Numbered from the stretch's first letter, positions 9,582 through 19,351 are shown. The stretch is 64,000 nucleotides of DNA from Opitutaceae bacterium (GCA_016715765.1 JADJZJ010000010.1:57251-121250), one strand, 5' to 3'. The notes: a model not told the origin generated them from the sequence alone. Numbers and translations are program-made.

Positions 9582-9999
9582 GCTGCGCGCCGGCATCACG
9601 ACGGCATCCGCCAGGGCCACGCAGGCCCTCGCGGTGGAACTGGCCGCCGTGCTGCCGCCCGACTCCACCCTGGCGCTGCACGGCGACCTCGGCACCGGGA
9701 AGACCACCTTTGTGCAGGGTCTCGCCCGCGGCCTGGGTGTGCACGAGCCGGTCACGAGTCCGACGTTCAACATCTTCACCATCCATCGCGGCACGCGCAC
9801 CCTGGTTCATCTTGACGCGTACCGGCTGCAGTCGGCGAAGGAGATCGACGATCTCCTGCTGGAGGATTTCCTCGTTTCCCCCTGGTGCCTCGCGATCGAG
9901 TGGCCGGAAAAAATCGCGACCTGGATTCCGCCGGGCGCGTTGCATCTCGATCTCGGAATCACCCCGGACCAGCGGCACACGCTCCGGCTGCGCAGTTAG
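9559..9999 (+). CDS. tsaE: tRNA threonylcarbamoyladenosine biosynthesis ATPase TsaE
   Basis: 146 residues from the ATG at 9559; the longer upstream frame lies inside thiL and does not resemble TsaE. Walker A is GDLGTGKTT; the family motifs TSPTFNIF and HLDAYRL follow, with IEWPEKI as the C-terminal signature. It supports TsaB/TsaD in forming t6A37 on ANN-decoding tRNAs. Confidence 0.93.
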   Translation: MATNICARLRAGITTASARATQALAVELAAVLPPDSTLALHGDLGTGKTTFVQGLARGLGVHEPVTSPTFNIFTIHRGTRTLVHLDAYRLQSAKEIDDLLLEDFLVSPWCLAIEWPEKIATWIPPGALHLDLGITPDQRHTLRLRS

Positions 10000-10047
10000 C
10001 ATCACTCCGTCAGGTCCTGCGGACGATGGTCGGGGGGCAAGTTCGAG

Positions 10048-10113
10048 CAGGATTACGCGGATGATCGCGGATAATGCCTCTGTCATCCGCGTCCATCCGC
10101 GTGATCCGCGGTA
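10048..10113. repeat. Intergenic palindromic repeat (TACGCGGAT family)
   Basis: GATTACGCGGATGATCGCGG and its inverted counterpart CCGCGTGATCCGCGGTAA face each other in the gap between tsaE and the convergent thioesterase gene. It is close in wording to the copy at 18822-18896. The remaining gap to 10301 shows no gene. Confidence 0.7.
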
Positions 10114-10301
10114 AAGATTGAACCCAGCAAGGCGGCCGGTCGCCGTGGAGACATCGTTGTTTTCAGGCTGCAATCGCAGCCCGCCAGAGCCTTCAATCCC
10201 AGCGCGGAGCTTGCAGGCCCTGAGAGCGAATGCCACACTTGGGCTCGGCAGATTTCGAGGGCGTTCCGGGCCGGCGCCGGCGACTGCCCGCAAGCAGGCA
10301 A

Positions 10302-10760
10302 CTACTTCGAAATCACCGCCACGTAGTCGCCGTGGAATTTCGAGACGGCCTTGCCGTGGAGGTGCAGGCGCGCGGTCAGCTCGATGCGGGCCTTGCCGTG
10401 ACGGCGGAGCGTCCGGAGAAACTTTTCCCACGGGGCCGTCGTGAGCGCGTCGCAGTGGGCGGAAAAATCGCCGTCGATCGGCACGAGATAATCCACCGTG
10501 CTGCGCTGGATGACGACCTGGCATTTCAGGCCGGCCTCGCGCAGGGCGAAATGCAGCCAGCACCAGGCCGACAGAATGGCCAGCGCCGAGGCGCTGCCGC
10601 CGAAGACGGTGGACCGGTGGTTGACATTGGGCGCGAGCGGCGCGGTCAAGGTCACTCCCTTCGGCGAACATTCGACCACATGCACACCCATGCCGCGTGT
10701 GATCGGGATATGACGGTGGAGATACGCCTCAATCTCGGCGACAGTACGGACTTCAGACAT
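10302..10760 (-). CDS. YiiD_C-type hot-dog thioesterase domain protein
   Basis: 152 residues. The sequence VHVVECSPKGVTLTAPLAPNVN followed by STVFGGSASALAILSAW and a C-terminal ARIELTARLHL strand fits the putative thioesterase domain first described at the C-terminus of YiiD. A CoA or ACP thioester hydrolase role is inferred from the fold; the substrate is unknown. It sits 21 nt downstream of the low-complexity protein gene on the same strand. Confidence 0.75.
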   Translation of the reverse strand: MSEVRTVAEIEAYLHRHIPITRGMGVHVVECSPKGVTLTAPLAPNVNHRSTVFGGSASALAILSAWCWLHFALREAGLKCQVVIQRSTVDYLVPIDGDFSAHCDALTTAPWEKFLRTLRRHGKARIELTARLHLHGKAVSKFHGDYVAVISK

Positions 10761-10781
10761 GAGCGGGCCGGGGCTGCTGCC

Positions 10782-12712
10782 TTAGGTTTGCGCGCTCTTG
10801 TCGGTCGCTTCCGGTTCAGCGGGCGCCGGCTCCACTGGAGCAGGCTCCGCGGGCTCGGTTGCCACGGGCGTCTCCGTAACAGATGGGACCGCCGGCGCCG
10901 GTTCGGCCGGTGCTGCAGTCTCGGCCGTTACAATGGGCGCAGCTGGTGTCGCGGCTGCCACGGGTTCCGCCGGGGCCTCGGCCTTGGCCGCAAAGGGCGG
11001 GTTCGAGACCGGAATCTCGGGGAAGTTCTCGGGATCGTGCTCCTCGGCTTCGACTTCCTTCTTGCGCGCCTCGACCATCGGGGCGGGGCGAAGAGGCGGC
11101 CGTCGATGAACTCGGTGACGTAGCCTTTCGTGACCAGCCAGCGCAGGTCGCCCTGCATGCGGGCGATCTTCTCGCGCTGTTCCACCGTGAGCTCCGGCTC
11201 GGTCTTCACCGGTTCGGCCGCGGGGGCTTCACCGGCCGGGGCGGCAGCCTCGGCCGCCGGGGCGGCGGGCTTGGGCAGGGTGATGCCGAGGAATTTGCCC
11301 ACGAGCTCGCTCGCCCGGATCATCGGATGCGCCTCGATGAACGAGATGACGTTGCCGATGCTGTCGGAGAACACCTGGCCCGGGACGCGGAACTTGCGCT
11401 TCACGGCGCACACGTAGGAAACGCCCTTCGAGCCCTTCTTGAAGATGGTGAAATGTTCGCGGCGCAGGCGGCCGCGCAGGGCGTTGGCGGTGTCGAGCGG
11501 GAAGCGGCGCTGGCGCTCCAGCGCGCCCTCGATGGCGCGGCGGATTTCGCCCTGCGGCAGGGTTTCGCCCAGGCGGCCGTGAAAACGGGCCGACTCGGTG
11601 GTTTTGACCACCTTGTCGCGCGCCTGGGTGAGCAGATAGGCCTTGGCCTCTTCCAATGAATCGAAGCTCGGGGCCTCGGGGGCGGCGGGAGCCGCGGGCG
11701 CCGCCGCTTCGGGTGCGGGAGCCTCACCTTCGGCGGCCGGCGCGGTCGCCTCGGCCGGCGCGGCGGGAGCCACCGGCGCCGGGGCGCCGGAGAGCTTCCA
11801 CGTGTAGCGGGTGATCTTCTTCATCTTCGCCAGCCACTGCGCCACCACCTCGGGGTCGCGGACCGTCTCGATGCGGGAGCGGAAGGCCTCCAGCGACATG
11901 CGGGAGATCTTCGCGGCAAAATGCTGCTGCACGAGCTGGTTGTAACGATGGTAGTTCGGCGGCCCGAGCAGTTCGCCCGTGATGCTGCACTTGTTGATGA
12001 CCTGGTAATTCCCCTTGGGCGCCTCCACTTCGACGTCGGAGGTGTCGAAGAAAAGCCCGAGGTGGTGGCTCAGGACATGGGCCACGGCGGCCTCATCGCT
12101 TTCGAACGGGATGCTGTCCGGCACCGAGACGTAAAGCGGCTGCCGGGGTGCGGCCGGATCGGCCGAAGGCTTGCGGGCGATGACCACCACGAAGCGGTCA
12201 TCCTTGCCGATAACCGTGCGCGCGATCTCAAACAGCTCGATCGTGCGGCAGGAGGCGCGGATGGTCTTGGCGAGGGCGTTGAAACTGGTGTCCTCCGGAT
12301 AGAACGTCACCGCGAAATAGGGGCTCTCGTAGGGCCCGCGATCCATCGGGGCCTCGCCGCGCTGGTACTGGCGCGGACCGCGGTCATCGCCGCCTTCGCG
12401 CCGCGGGTCGCCCGCGAAATCCCGGCGCGGACGCCGGTCAGGTGCGCCGCCGGCGGGAGCCGAGGGGGCGTCGCCGGCGGGAGCGCCGGCCGGCTTCTGG
12501 AAGGTGCGGCGGTCACGCCGGGGCTCGCCCATGCCCGGACGGCGGTCATCCCGTCGCGGCCGGTCACTGCGTTCACGCCGTTCCCCGCCCGGTGACGACT
12601 TCTCCTGCTTGTCCTGGGTCCATTGGGTTCCGAAGCTGAAGCTCTGCAGCTGGCTCAGGTCTAGTTTGTTGAAATCCGGAGACGGATTTTCCTTGGGAGC
12701 GTTGTCGTCCAT
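10782..12712 (-). pseudogene. Conserved two-domain protein with disordered Arg-rich and Ala/Pro-rich segments, frameshifted near the 3' end
   Basis: Starting at 12712 the protein opens with an Arg/Asp/Gly/Pro-rich disordered tract (residues about 30-130). A folded block follows (PYFAVTFYPEDTSFNALAKT to about residue 300), then an Ala/Pro/Glu linker, a second folded block (SFDSLEEAKAYLLTQARDK to KFLGITLP) and another Ala/Pro-rich tail. The frame breaks at the CCCC run near 11080-11083; one extra C yields LFAPPPMVEARKKEVE and a 643-residue product ending at 10782. The basic N-terminus and bipartite layout hint at nucleic-acid or ribosome association, but no known domain was recognised. Confidence 0.75.
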
Positions 12713-12865
12713 GTAGTCAAAAGCGGGTTGGTAACCCGCGGTGTTAGTCGGCTTGGTGGGTCGGTGCGGTTTACGGTCGGCACGGAGTCTTTACGCCCCA
12801 CGGGGTGACGCAAGCGCTTTTCCCGGGGCCAAACGGGCGGATCGATGAAGGCGGAAGCCAAGCAG

Positions 12866-12940
12866 AGCAGGTCTCTGACCTGCTCAATTTGCGCCGAAGA
12901 CGCGAATGAAGCCCAAATGGGCAGGTCGGAGACCTGCCCT
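12866..12940. repeat. Intergenic paired hairpins (GCAGGTC family)
   Basis: AGCAGGTCTCTGACCTGCT at about 12867-12885 and GGGCAGGTCGGAGACCTGCCC at about 12919-12939 are two short palindromes with shared wording. They lie between the desaturase stop and the next gene start. The rest of 12713-12959 shows no gene. Confidence 0.65.
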
Positions 12941-12959
12941 ACTCCAAGCCACTCCGCGC

Positions 12960-13982
12960 TCAGGCCGCGGTTTTCGCCGCCGGCAGGACGATCTCGGGCT
13001 TGTACGCCGGGTTCGCCGCCTGCTGGCGCATGATCGCGCCGATTTCGCGCCACGCGCCGATGAGGCCGTGGCAGGGCGGGAGCTCGTGGCGGATGGCCTC
13101 GTGCAGGCGCTTCAAATTGTAGCACGGCACCGCCGCATACATGTGGTGCTCGGTGTGATAGTTCATCTGCCAGTAGAGAAAGCGCACCACGGGATTCGGC
13201 AGGATGGTGCGGCAGCAGAGGCGGAAATCGGGGACGTTGTCATGCCGGCCGACGTGCTGGGAATTGTTGCAGAGGAAAAAGAGCCAGCCGCCGATGAACG
13301 GGGCGCAGGAGACGATGACCGGGATGATCCACAGCCCGAAATACAGCGAGACCAGGGCGATCCCAATATGGCCGCCCAGCAGGCAACGCGCCCAAAGGAT
13401 CGGGGCGCGCCGCAACTGGGGCTGGTCCACCGGGAAGCAAACCGCCTCCCACCCGCCTTCGGAGCCGATGCGGCCGGCGGCGATGCGCCAGGAATATTTC
13501 ACGACCCAGATCAGGCCGCGCGGATTGCAGATCGCCTGCTCGACGAAATTTTTCACCGTCAGCGTCACCGGCAGCACGACCTCCTGGTCGTCCGGCGGGT
13601 GCAGCGTGTAGCGGTGGTGCCGTTGGTGGCTGGCATTGAACATGTCGGGGTGGTTCCACCCGAAGAACGAGACCACGCGCACGAAGAACGCGTTCAGCGC
13701 GCGGGTCTTGAAGACCGTGCCGTGCCCGAGCTCGTGCATGCCGTTGATGTAGAAATTCGACACCATGCCGTGCAGGAAAACGCAGAGCACCGTGTACGGC
13801 CACGTCCAGTGCGACCAGGACCAGAAGGTCAGCGTCCCGGTGCCCGCGGCGATGGCGAGAAACCCGCCGGTCTGCACGAAGGCGCGAAAGTCGCTGCGCT
13901 CATGCAGGCTCTTGAAGAGCGCGGAAGGCAGCGGGGTGCGGTACCAATCAACGATTGCAACGGGCTTGGGGGCGTCGGCCAT
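12960..13982 (-). CDS. Membrane fatty acid desaturase family protein
   Basis: 340 residues with the three histidine boxes of di-iron membrane desaturases: HELGH at 83-87, HQRHH at 119-123 and HTEHH in the last quarter (YHTEHHMYAAVP). Hydrophobic stretches flank the boxes. It should insert a double bond into, or hydroxylate, a lipid chain at the cytoplasmic face. The regiochemistry cannot be read from sequence. No partner ferredoxin is adjacent. Confidence 0.88.
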   Translation of the reverse strand: MADAPKPVAIVDWYRTPLPSALFKSLHERSDFRAFVQTGGFLAIAAGTGTLTFWSWSHWTWPYTVLCVFLHGMVSNFYINGMHELGHGTVFKTRALNAFFVRVVSFFGWNHPDMFNASHQRHHRYTLHPPDDQEVVLPVTLTVKNFVEQAICNPRGLIWVVKYSWRIAAGRIGSEGGWEAVCFPVDQPQLRRAPILWARCLLGGHIGIALVSLYFGLWIIPVIVSCAPFIGGWLFFLCNNSQHVGRHDNVPDFRLCCRTILPNPVVRFLYWQMNYHTEHHMYAAVPCYNLKRLHEAIRHELPPCHGLIGAWREIGAIMRQQAANPAYKPEIVLPAAKTAA

Positions 13983-14049
13983 GGTGGGATGCCCGATGCG
14001 CGTAACGGACAGGCCGGGCGGGTGGCAAGCATGTTGCAGCCGAATAATC

Positions 14050-14146
14050 GAATACCGGAATGCGGATACCGGATATCGGAAAGACCAAACAGGCGCCGAT
14101 GGCTTGGTCCGACCTATCCGGTTTCCGGTATTCTCAATCCGGTTTT
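14050..14146. repeat. Intergenic palindrome related to the insert in the helicase gene
   Basis: AATACCGGAATGCGGATACC (from about 14051) pairs with the inverted GGTATTCTCAATCCGG near 14126-14141. About 24 of 30 arm positions match. The wording (ATACCGGA, CTCAATCCGG) is that of the element at 768-852. It ends 4 nt before the stop of the aldo/keto reductase gene. Confidence 0.7.
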
Positions 14147-14149
14147 CAC

Positions 14150-15154
14150 TCAGGCGCCGGTGAAGCGGAAAACCGGGTCGAGGCCGGCGGCCAGGGCGAT
14201 GAGTTCCTGCGTCTCGGGTGGCGTAATGGGGCGGAACCCGGCCGCGAGATCGAGGGCGAGACGGAAGAGCGCCTCGTCCCCCGGCGGCAGCGCCGCGGTG
14301 ACCGGCTGGCTCAGGGTGAAGCGCAGGGCCAGTTCGACCTCATGCGGATCGGTCAACGGCTGGTACCAGCACTTCGGGTATTTCTTGCGATCGGGATGCT
14401 CCGGCGGCCATTTCTGGCGGGCCATGGCCTTGAGCGCGAGCCGCGACAGTCCCTGGCTTTGGGCGCGGGCCATGATCTGCGGACCGAAATTGCCCGTATG
14501 GTAATTCGCAAAGTTCACCGGGAACAGGATCGAATCGAATTCGTAGCGGTCCATCGCGGTCAGCGCGGCTTCGACCGAATGCGCGGAGAAGCCGAGGTGG
14601 CGCACCTGGCCTGATTTTTTCGCCGCGATGAAGGTCTCCATCGCCCCGCCCTTGGCGAACACCGCGTCGATGTCCTTGCCGACATCGGTCACGGCATGGA
14701 GCTGATAAAGGTCGAAGTAATCGGTGCGGAGAGTGGCCAGCGAACGCTGCAATTCCGCGGCGGCACCGGGACCGGTCCGCTGGGTGGTCTTGCATGCGAG
14801 GAAACAATCCTTGCGGTAGGGCTCGAGCGCCGGGCCGAGTTTCTCCTCGGCATTGCCGTACGAGGGCGCCACGTCGAAATAGTTCACGCCCCGTCCGACG
14901 AATTCCGCGACGATGCGGTTGGCGTGCGCCTGCTCGGCGTTCATCACCACGATGCCGCCCATGCCAATGATCGAAAGCGGGATGCCATTACGGCCAAAGG
15001 GGCGACGCGGCAGGACCGATGGGTTGCTCGGGGTTGGTTTCATGGTTTCACCGGCTTGGGCGAGCCTGGCATCTATCGCGATGGCCGCGGTGGAGAGTGC
15101 GGCGGCCTTGAGAAAATCACGCCGGCTGCAACGGCCGGCATCAGTGGGCTCCAT
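14150..15154 (-). CDS. Tat-exported aldo/keto reductase
   Basis: 334 residues from the ATG at 15154; longer starts are possible up to 15232. The N-terminus carries a twin-arginine signal (CSRRDFLKAAAL, then an Ala-rich stretch ending ARLAQA). The AKR tetrad can be followed: Asp/Tyr in YFDVAPSYGNAEE, Lys in FLACKTTQRTG and His in YQLHAV. The C-terminus lacks obvious Fe-S cysteines. It is an NAD(P)-dependent reductase or relative that is moved folded to the periplasm; the substrate is unknown. Confidence 0.85.
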   Translation of the reverse strand: MEPTDAGRCSRRDFLKAAALSTAAIAIDARLAQAGETMKPTPSNPSVLPRRPFGRNGIPLSIIGMGGIVVMNAEQAHANRIVAEFVGRGVNYFDVAPSYGNAEEKLGPALEPYRKDCFLACKTTQRTGPGAAAELQRSLATLRTDYFDLYQLHAVTDVGKDIDAVFAKGGAMETFIAAKKSGQVRHLGFSAHSVEAALTAMDRYEFDSILFPVNFANYHTGNFGPQIMARAQSQGLSRLALKAMARQKWPPEHPDRKKYPKCWYQPLTDPHEVELALRFTLSQPVTAALPPGDEALFRLALDLAAGFRPITPPETQELIALAAGLDPVFRFTGA

Positions 15155-15232
15155 GGATTCATCCTCTGATGCCATGGATTCAAAGTCAACCGGCGCGCCC
15201 GCGGCGCGTGCTGCGTGCATGCAGAATCCCAC

Positions 15233-15728
15233 TCAAGCCTGTTGCGGCAGTGGTAGGCAGCCCGCTGGCGGGTGCTGGTTGGGCGCGAGCAAGCTCGCTG
15301 ACCTGCCGAAACTGCCTTTCCAAAAACGCCCTAGTCACATACCTTCGCATGCCGCGTCACCAAACAGGCTTAGGAATTAGTGTCAGTATAGCTGACATGA
15401 GACGCCAATGCGTTTTTACAAATGAGGAAATTGGATTTCCAATATCCTAATATCTTTTATTTCAGCTTATTAAGAAACATTTATTCGGTCATGACCTGCC
15501 GTAAAAAACGGCTGCATTCTCGATTTCTTTACTAGGCCTATTCTTACCGTCGCCTTGTCTTACATTTTGAGCTGAAATTCGAGATCATTGGCCGTCCATG
15601 GATCCCGATTTTATATTACGTATCACCTTTATATTCAGTGTCTAGAATGCACCTCCGTTCTCTTTTCCGTCCCGTGGCATTCTCTATGCAATAGGCTCCG
15701 GATTCACCCATTTCGTCTCATCTTCACC
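15233..15728. other. AT-rich gap without a recognised gene
   Basis: A small palindrome AGCCCGCTGGCGGGTGCT lies near 15258-15275. From about 15370 the base composition falls clearly below the GC level of the neighbours. This AT-rich part leads into the VPD-CTERM protein and presumably holds its promoter, but no clear -35/-10 pair could be fixed. The frame is open upstream to 15588, but that stretch does not look like protein. Confidence 0.5.
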
Positions 15729-16451
15729 ATGTCAATTGCCTCCAGATTTTTCCAGGTCAGTTCCTACCTACGATTTCTTCTCGTTTCGGTCACCCTGTCC
15801 GCATTGGCGGGCACGGCTAATGCGGGATCATACACCTTTCAGCCCAGCGATGCGGACCTCGCGGACTTGGATCACCACAACGCCTACTATTGGGGAATTT
15901 CCAGCAGCACGCTGCGCAACGAACTGCTGGCGGGCAATGTGATCACCAGCGCCCGGCTGACCATTTTCAACATCTGGGACTGGAGGGTGGAGAATGACAT
16001 TTTGTACATCAATCTGCTGGATGACACCAAGAAGCCCAGTTCCGGCAACGTCACGACGATCTCCAACGAGAATTCAAATGACAGCCTGTCGAACGGCAAC
16101 TGGTTCGCCCCGGCCAGCCGGAGCAACCGTTACCAAGGCTCCACGGCGCTCACCACCTGGACGGATCCCATCGGCGGGCATAGCACCAATTTCAATTTTG
16201 TTTATGATTTCAGCTCCACGCAGCTGAGCCTGCTGGGGTCCTACCTCACCGATCCCACCTACTCCTACAGCAATGGCACCGGCAACATGTTCGGGCTCGG
16301 TTTCGATCCCGAGTGCCACTACTACAACCAAGGTGTCCAGCTGGAGATTGGCACGGGGCCCGCGCACGTACCCGATGAGGCTGTCACCTTGTGGATGATC
16401 GGCGGCAGCCTGGTAGCGCTGGGACTCCTGTGGCGTTTTCGTCGTTCCTGA
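15729..16451 (+). CDS. Secreted protein with VPD/PEP-CTERM sorting signal
   Basis: 240 residues from the ATG at 15729, chosen because a normal signal peptide follows (FLLVSVTLSALAGTANAG). The middle is rich in Ser, Asn and Thr, as in exported exopolysaccharide-associated proteins. The C-terminus has the tripartite sorting tail: VPDEA, a hydrophobic helix (WMIGGSLVALGLLW) and RFRRS. Such tails are processed by exosortases. No exosortase is in the window. The role of the mature protein is unknown. Confidence 0.85.
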   Translation: MSIASRFFQVSSYLRFLLVSVTLSALAGTANAGSYTFQPSDADLADLDHHNAYYWGISSSTLRNELLAGNVITSARLTIFNIWDWRVENDILYINLLDDTKKPSSGNVTTISNENSNDSLSNGNWFAPASRSNRYQGSTALTTWTDPIGGHSTNFNFVYDFSSTQLSLLGSYLTDPTYSYSNGTGNMFGLGFDPECHYYNQGVQLEIGTGPAHVPDEAVTLWMIGGSLVALGLLWRFRRS

Positions 16452-16481
16452 TTTCCAGTCCAGTCAGGTTTGGCCGTTGCA

Positions 16482-16510
16482 GCCGGGCTCGTTGAGCCCG
16501 GTTTTTCTTT
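16482..16510 (+). terminator. Intrinsic terminator after the VPD-CTERM gene
   Basis: The GC-rich hairpin CCGGGCTC-GTT-GAGCCCGG is followed directly by TTTTTCTTT. A second hairpin, CCGGGG-TTAACGA-CCCCGG, lies just downstream near 16515-16533 before the convergent gene. Confidence 0.85.
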
Positions 16511-16543
16511 CACCGGGGTTAACGACCCCGGCTAAAACCACCC

Positions 16544-17695
16544 TCAGAGCCAGCCCGTGGCTTTGGCCAGTTCCCGGCAGTACTCCACAAAACAGGGCCA
16601 GGAGACATCGTGCGGTATGCCATGGTCGCAACCGGGAATATAGCCTCCGGCAGCAATGGCCGGCTGCAGGCGTCTGATTTCGTCACGGATGGCCTGACCG
16701 CCCAGGGCCATCCGGCGTTTGTCCACGCCTCCACGATAGGCCATGCTCCGGCCAAACTGCCGGCTGTAGGCCGGCAGGTCGTTGCCGGCGGCCACTTCCA
16801 TGGGCGAGTTGAGATTAAAGCCGGCGTCGATCCAAACGGGGATCAGGCTGCCGACGTACCCGTCCGAATCCACTTCATACACCGGCACGCCCGCCGCCCG
16901 GCACTGTTCGCCCCACTGCCGCCAGGACGGCAGCAGGAACCGCCGGGCCATTTCCGGGCTGATCATCGGCTTGGCCTTGTAGGCCATGTCCTCGTTGATG
17001 CACACGAAGTCCGGGACGTAGTGCTGAAGGATGCGATCGAGCATGCGGCCGACGAACTGCCGCCAGAATGCGATCATTTCCATCGCGAAGTCCGGATCAT
17101 CCAGCAACAGCAGGCACAGGCCTTCAAAGCCCAGCCATTCGCGCAATTGCCAGAACGGTCCGGAAAAAATGAGGCCGCTGACATAATCCCGCTGCTTCAG
17201 CTGGCGGCAGCGCAGTTCGAAGTCGGCCGGAAACCGGGCGGGATCGTTCAGGTTGTAACGCCGCGCCATCTCCGGCCAGTCCTTGCGCGTCTCCACCGGA
17301 CAGCGCACCCACGAGCGCGTCACAAAGTCGACGGCGTTGCGCAGGTAAGTCACATCGAACTCATCGCTGATCTCGCAAATGTTGCCCTTCCAGTCCTGCA
17401 CCACCAGCACGCCGGGCACACCGGCCCTTGCGGACGGACGATGCTCCAGCACCTTTTCCTCATACTGCGGGATCATGCGGAAATCCACCCCCGGATCCAC
17501 GCGCGCCCGGGCGCAGTCCTCCGGCGGGATGCCGAGGAGCTGTCGCACATGGCCGTGGTAATCCTCTACTTCGGAAGGCAGACCCTGTTTTCGCCAGGCC
17601 TCGAGGGTGGACTTGCGGCCGTAACCCGGTGTGAAGGGGACCCGGTCCGGTTGCTGGTAAGTGATGGCCGAGACAAAGCGTTGGCGTTCATTCAT
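16544..17695 (-). CDS. Uroporphyrinogen decarboxylase (URO-D) family protein
   Basis: 383 residues from the ATG at 17695 (MNERQRFVSAI); upstream starts lie in the promoter region shared with the divergent PhyH gene. The opening pattern QQPDRVPFTPGYG, INEDMAYKAKPMISPEMARRF and the C-terminal GGYIPGCDHGIPHDVSWPCF match the URO-D/MtaA superfamily as often seen in Verrucomicrobiota and related bacteria. It is probably not HemE, because the usual heme-pathway substrate motifs are absent; a demethylase, methyltransferase or decarboxylase role is possible. Confidence 0.8.
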   Translation of the reverse strand: MNERQRFVSAITYQQPDRVPFTPGYGRKSTLEAWRKQGLPSEVEDYHGHVRQLLGIPPEDCARARVDPGVDFRMIPQYEEKVLEHRPSARAGVPGVLVVQDWKGNICEISDEFDVTYLRNAVDFVTRSWVRCPVETRKDWPEMARRYNLNDPARFPADFELRCRQLKQRDYVSGLIFSGPFWQLREWLGFEGLCLLLLDDPDFAMEMIAFWRQFVGRMLDRILQHYVPDFVCINEDMAYKAKPMISPEMARRFLLPSWRQWGEQCRAAGVPVYEVDSDGYVGSLIPVWIDAGFNLNSPMEVAAGNDLPAYSRQFGRSMAYRGGVDKRRMALGGQAIRDEIRRLQPAIAAGGYIPGCDHGIPHDVSWPCFVEYCRELAKATGWL

Positions 17696-17884
17696 GGCGG
17701 GCATTTCCAAAGGCGGTCCAAGGTGCCAGTTAGGGAACTGCATCGTGCAAGTTGCCGACAGCGGACGCAAATCTTAAGGCCCTCTGATTGCCCGCTGCGG
17801 CACCGCGAATGGAGGTGGACGAGAGCCCGGCCAACCTTGACCCCATGAAAACATCCAAGGAATTTATCGTCACCCCACACCGAC

Positions 17885-18763
17885 ATGCTTACCCCCGCCC
17901 AAATCCAATTCTATCGCGAACAAGGCTATCTCGGCATCGAGGATGTATTCTCCCCCGGCGAAGTTGCCGAACTCCGGCGCGTGACCGACGAGTTTGTGGA
18001 AGCCTCCCGGGCCGTAACGGTCAACAATGCCGTCTTCGACCTGGAGCCCAGCCATACGCCGCAGCAACCGCGCCTCCGCCGGCTGAAGGATCCCATCAGG
18101 CAGCATGAAGTCTACCGCCGCGCCCTGCTGCACCCGAAGGTGCTCGCCATTGTGAGTCAGCTGATCGGCCCGGCGATCACCTGCAACGGCAACAAACTCA
18201 ATCTCAAGCTCGCCGATGGCGGCAGTCCCGTGGAGTGGCACCAGGACTGGGCGTTTTACCCGCACACCAACGACGATCTGCTCGCGGTCGGCGTCGCGAT
18301 GGATGATTCCACGCTTGAGAACGGCTGCCTCCTGGTATTGCCCGGCACCCACCGCGGCCCGCTGCTCGACCATCATCAGGAGGGGGTTTTCATCGGTGCC
18401 GTCACCGACCCCGCCTTCCGGCCCGACGGAGCCGTGCCCATCACGCTCAAGGCCGGCGGCATATCCATCCATCATGCGAGACTGCTCCACGGTTCCGCCC
18501 CCAATCGTTCGCCCCACCCCCGCCGGCTGCTGCTCTTTCAATACTGCGCCGCCGATGCCTGGCCGCTCCTGCCGGGCGACAAACCCTGGGAAAACTACAC
18601 CGCCTCGGTGATCCAGGGTGCACCGGTCAGCGTCCCCCGGCTGGCTCCAGTCCCCGTACGCCTGCCGCTACCCGCCCCCAGATTCACCGGCTCGATCTAC
18701 GAAAATCAACGGGGTCTGAAAAACGTGAAATTCGGCGACAAGTCGGCCTCGACCTCGACCTAG
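17885..18763 (+). CDS. Phytanoyl-CoA dioxygenase (PhyH) family protein
   Basis: 292 residues. The Fe(II) HxD pair is in EWHQDWAFYPHTNDD, and the distal His and Arg in LLHGSAPNRS followed by RRLLLFQY. It is an Fe(II)/2-oxoglutarate-dependent oxygenase; the substrate is unknown. It is divergent from the URO-D-family gene with 189 nt between starts, so the two may share regulation. Confidence 0.87.
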   Translation: MLTPAQIQFYREQGYLGIEDVFSPGEVAELRRVTDEFVEASRAVTVNNAVFDLEPSHTPQQPRLRRLKDPIRQHEVYRRALLHPKVLAIVSQLIGPAITCNGNKLNLKLADGGSPVEWHQDWAFYPHTNDDLLAVGVAMDDSTLENGCLLVLPGTHRGPLLDHHQEGVFIGAVTDPAFRPDGAVPITLKAGGISIHHARLLHGSAPNRSPHPRRLLLFQYCAADAWPLLPGDKPWENYTASVIQGAPVSVPRLAPVPVRLPLPAPRFTGSIYENQRGLKNVKFGDKSASTST

Positions 18764-18821
18764 CTCTACTCCGTTAGGCCTTGTTTGTCGCACTTCTCGC
18801 TGGCGGGGATTCGGCAAATAC

Positions 18822-18896
18822 TTTCCCGCGGATTACGCGGATTTTCGCGGATAAAACCCTTCGGTATCCGCGTCGATCTGCGTGATCCGCGGGAAG
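18822..18896. repeat. Intergenic palindromic repeat (TACGCGGAT family)
   Basis: TTCCCGCGGATTACGCGGAT pairs with its inverted form ending GATCCGCGGGAA, with TTCGCGGATA and TATCCGCG inside. It lies between the convergent PhyH and cupin genes and resembles 10048-10113. Confidence 0.75.
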
Positions 18897-18947
18897 GACC
18901 GGATTCAAGGTGGTGCTGCCACCTGTGAAGTGGCGCGAGGGAATGGA

Positions 18948-19313
18948 TCAGCTGACAGGGCCAACCGTATTGGCGCATACCACCAGAATGCGCATCGGCG
19001 TCGCGCCGGTATTTTTCAGGCTGTGGCGGTGTCCGCTGCGCGTGAAACAGAAGTCGCCGGTCTTCACCTGCACGGTCCGGCCGTCGAGGGTCATCTCCCC
19101 GGCTCCTTCCAAAATGTAATAGAACTCCTCGTCGCCCTCGTGCCCGTGCTCACCAATGCTGGCGCCCGGTGCGATGGCGTCGTCGTGGACGAATTTGATG
19201 CCCGGGCCGTTCCGCTGATAATCACCGAGAATCTCGCGGCACCACAGGCTGCCCGTGCCCCCATGGCATTCACGCGCTTCACTGACTTTGGTGGCCAACG
19301 ATTTGATGTGCAT
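18948..19313 (-). CDS. Cupin-domain protein
   Basis: 121 residues forming one cupin barrel. Motif 1 (GEHGHEGDEEFYYILEGAGE) supplies the two His and Glu, and motif 2 is SGHRHSLKN. It likely binds a divalent metal and a small molecule; no specific reaction can be assigned. It lies just downstream of tRNA-Leu on the same strand. Confidence 0.85.
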   Translation of the reverse strand: MHIKSLATKVSEARECHGGTGSLWCREILGDYQRNGPGIKFVHDDAIAPGASIGEHGHEGDEEFYYILEGAGEMTLDGRTVQVKTGDFCFTRSGHRHSLKNTGATPMRILVVCANTVGPVS

Positions 19314-19351
19314 GGCTGTTGCCGGACTGGGGCTGACTTCGCCTAGGGCAA

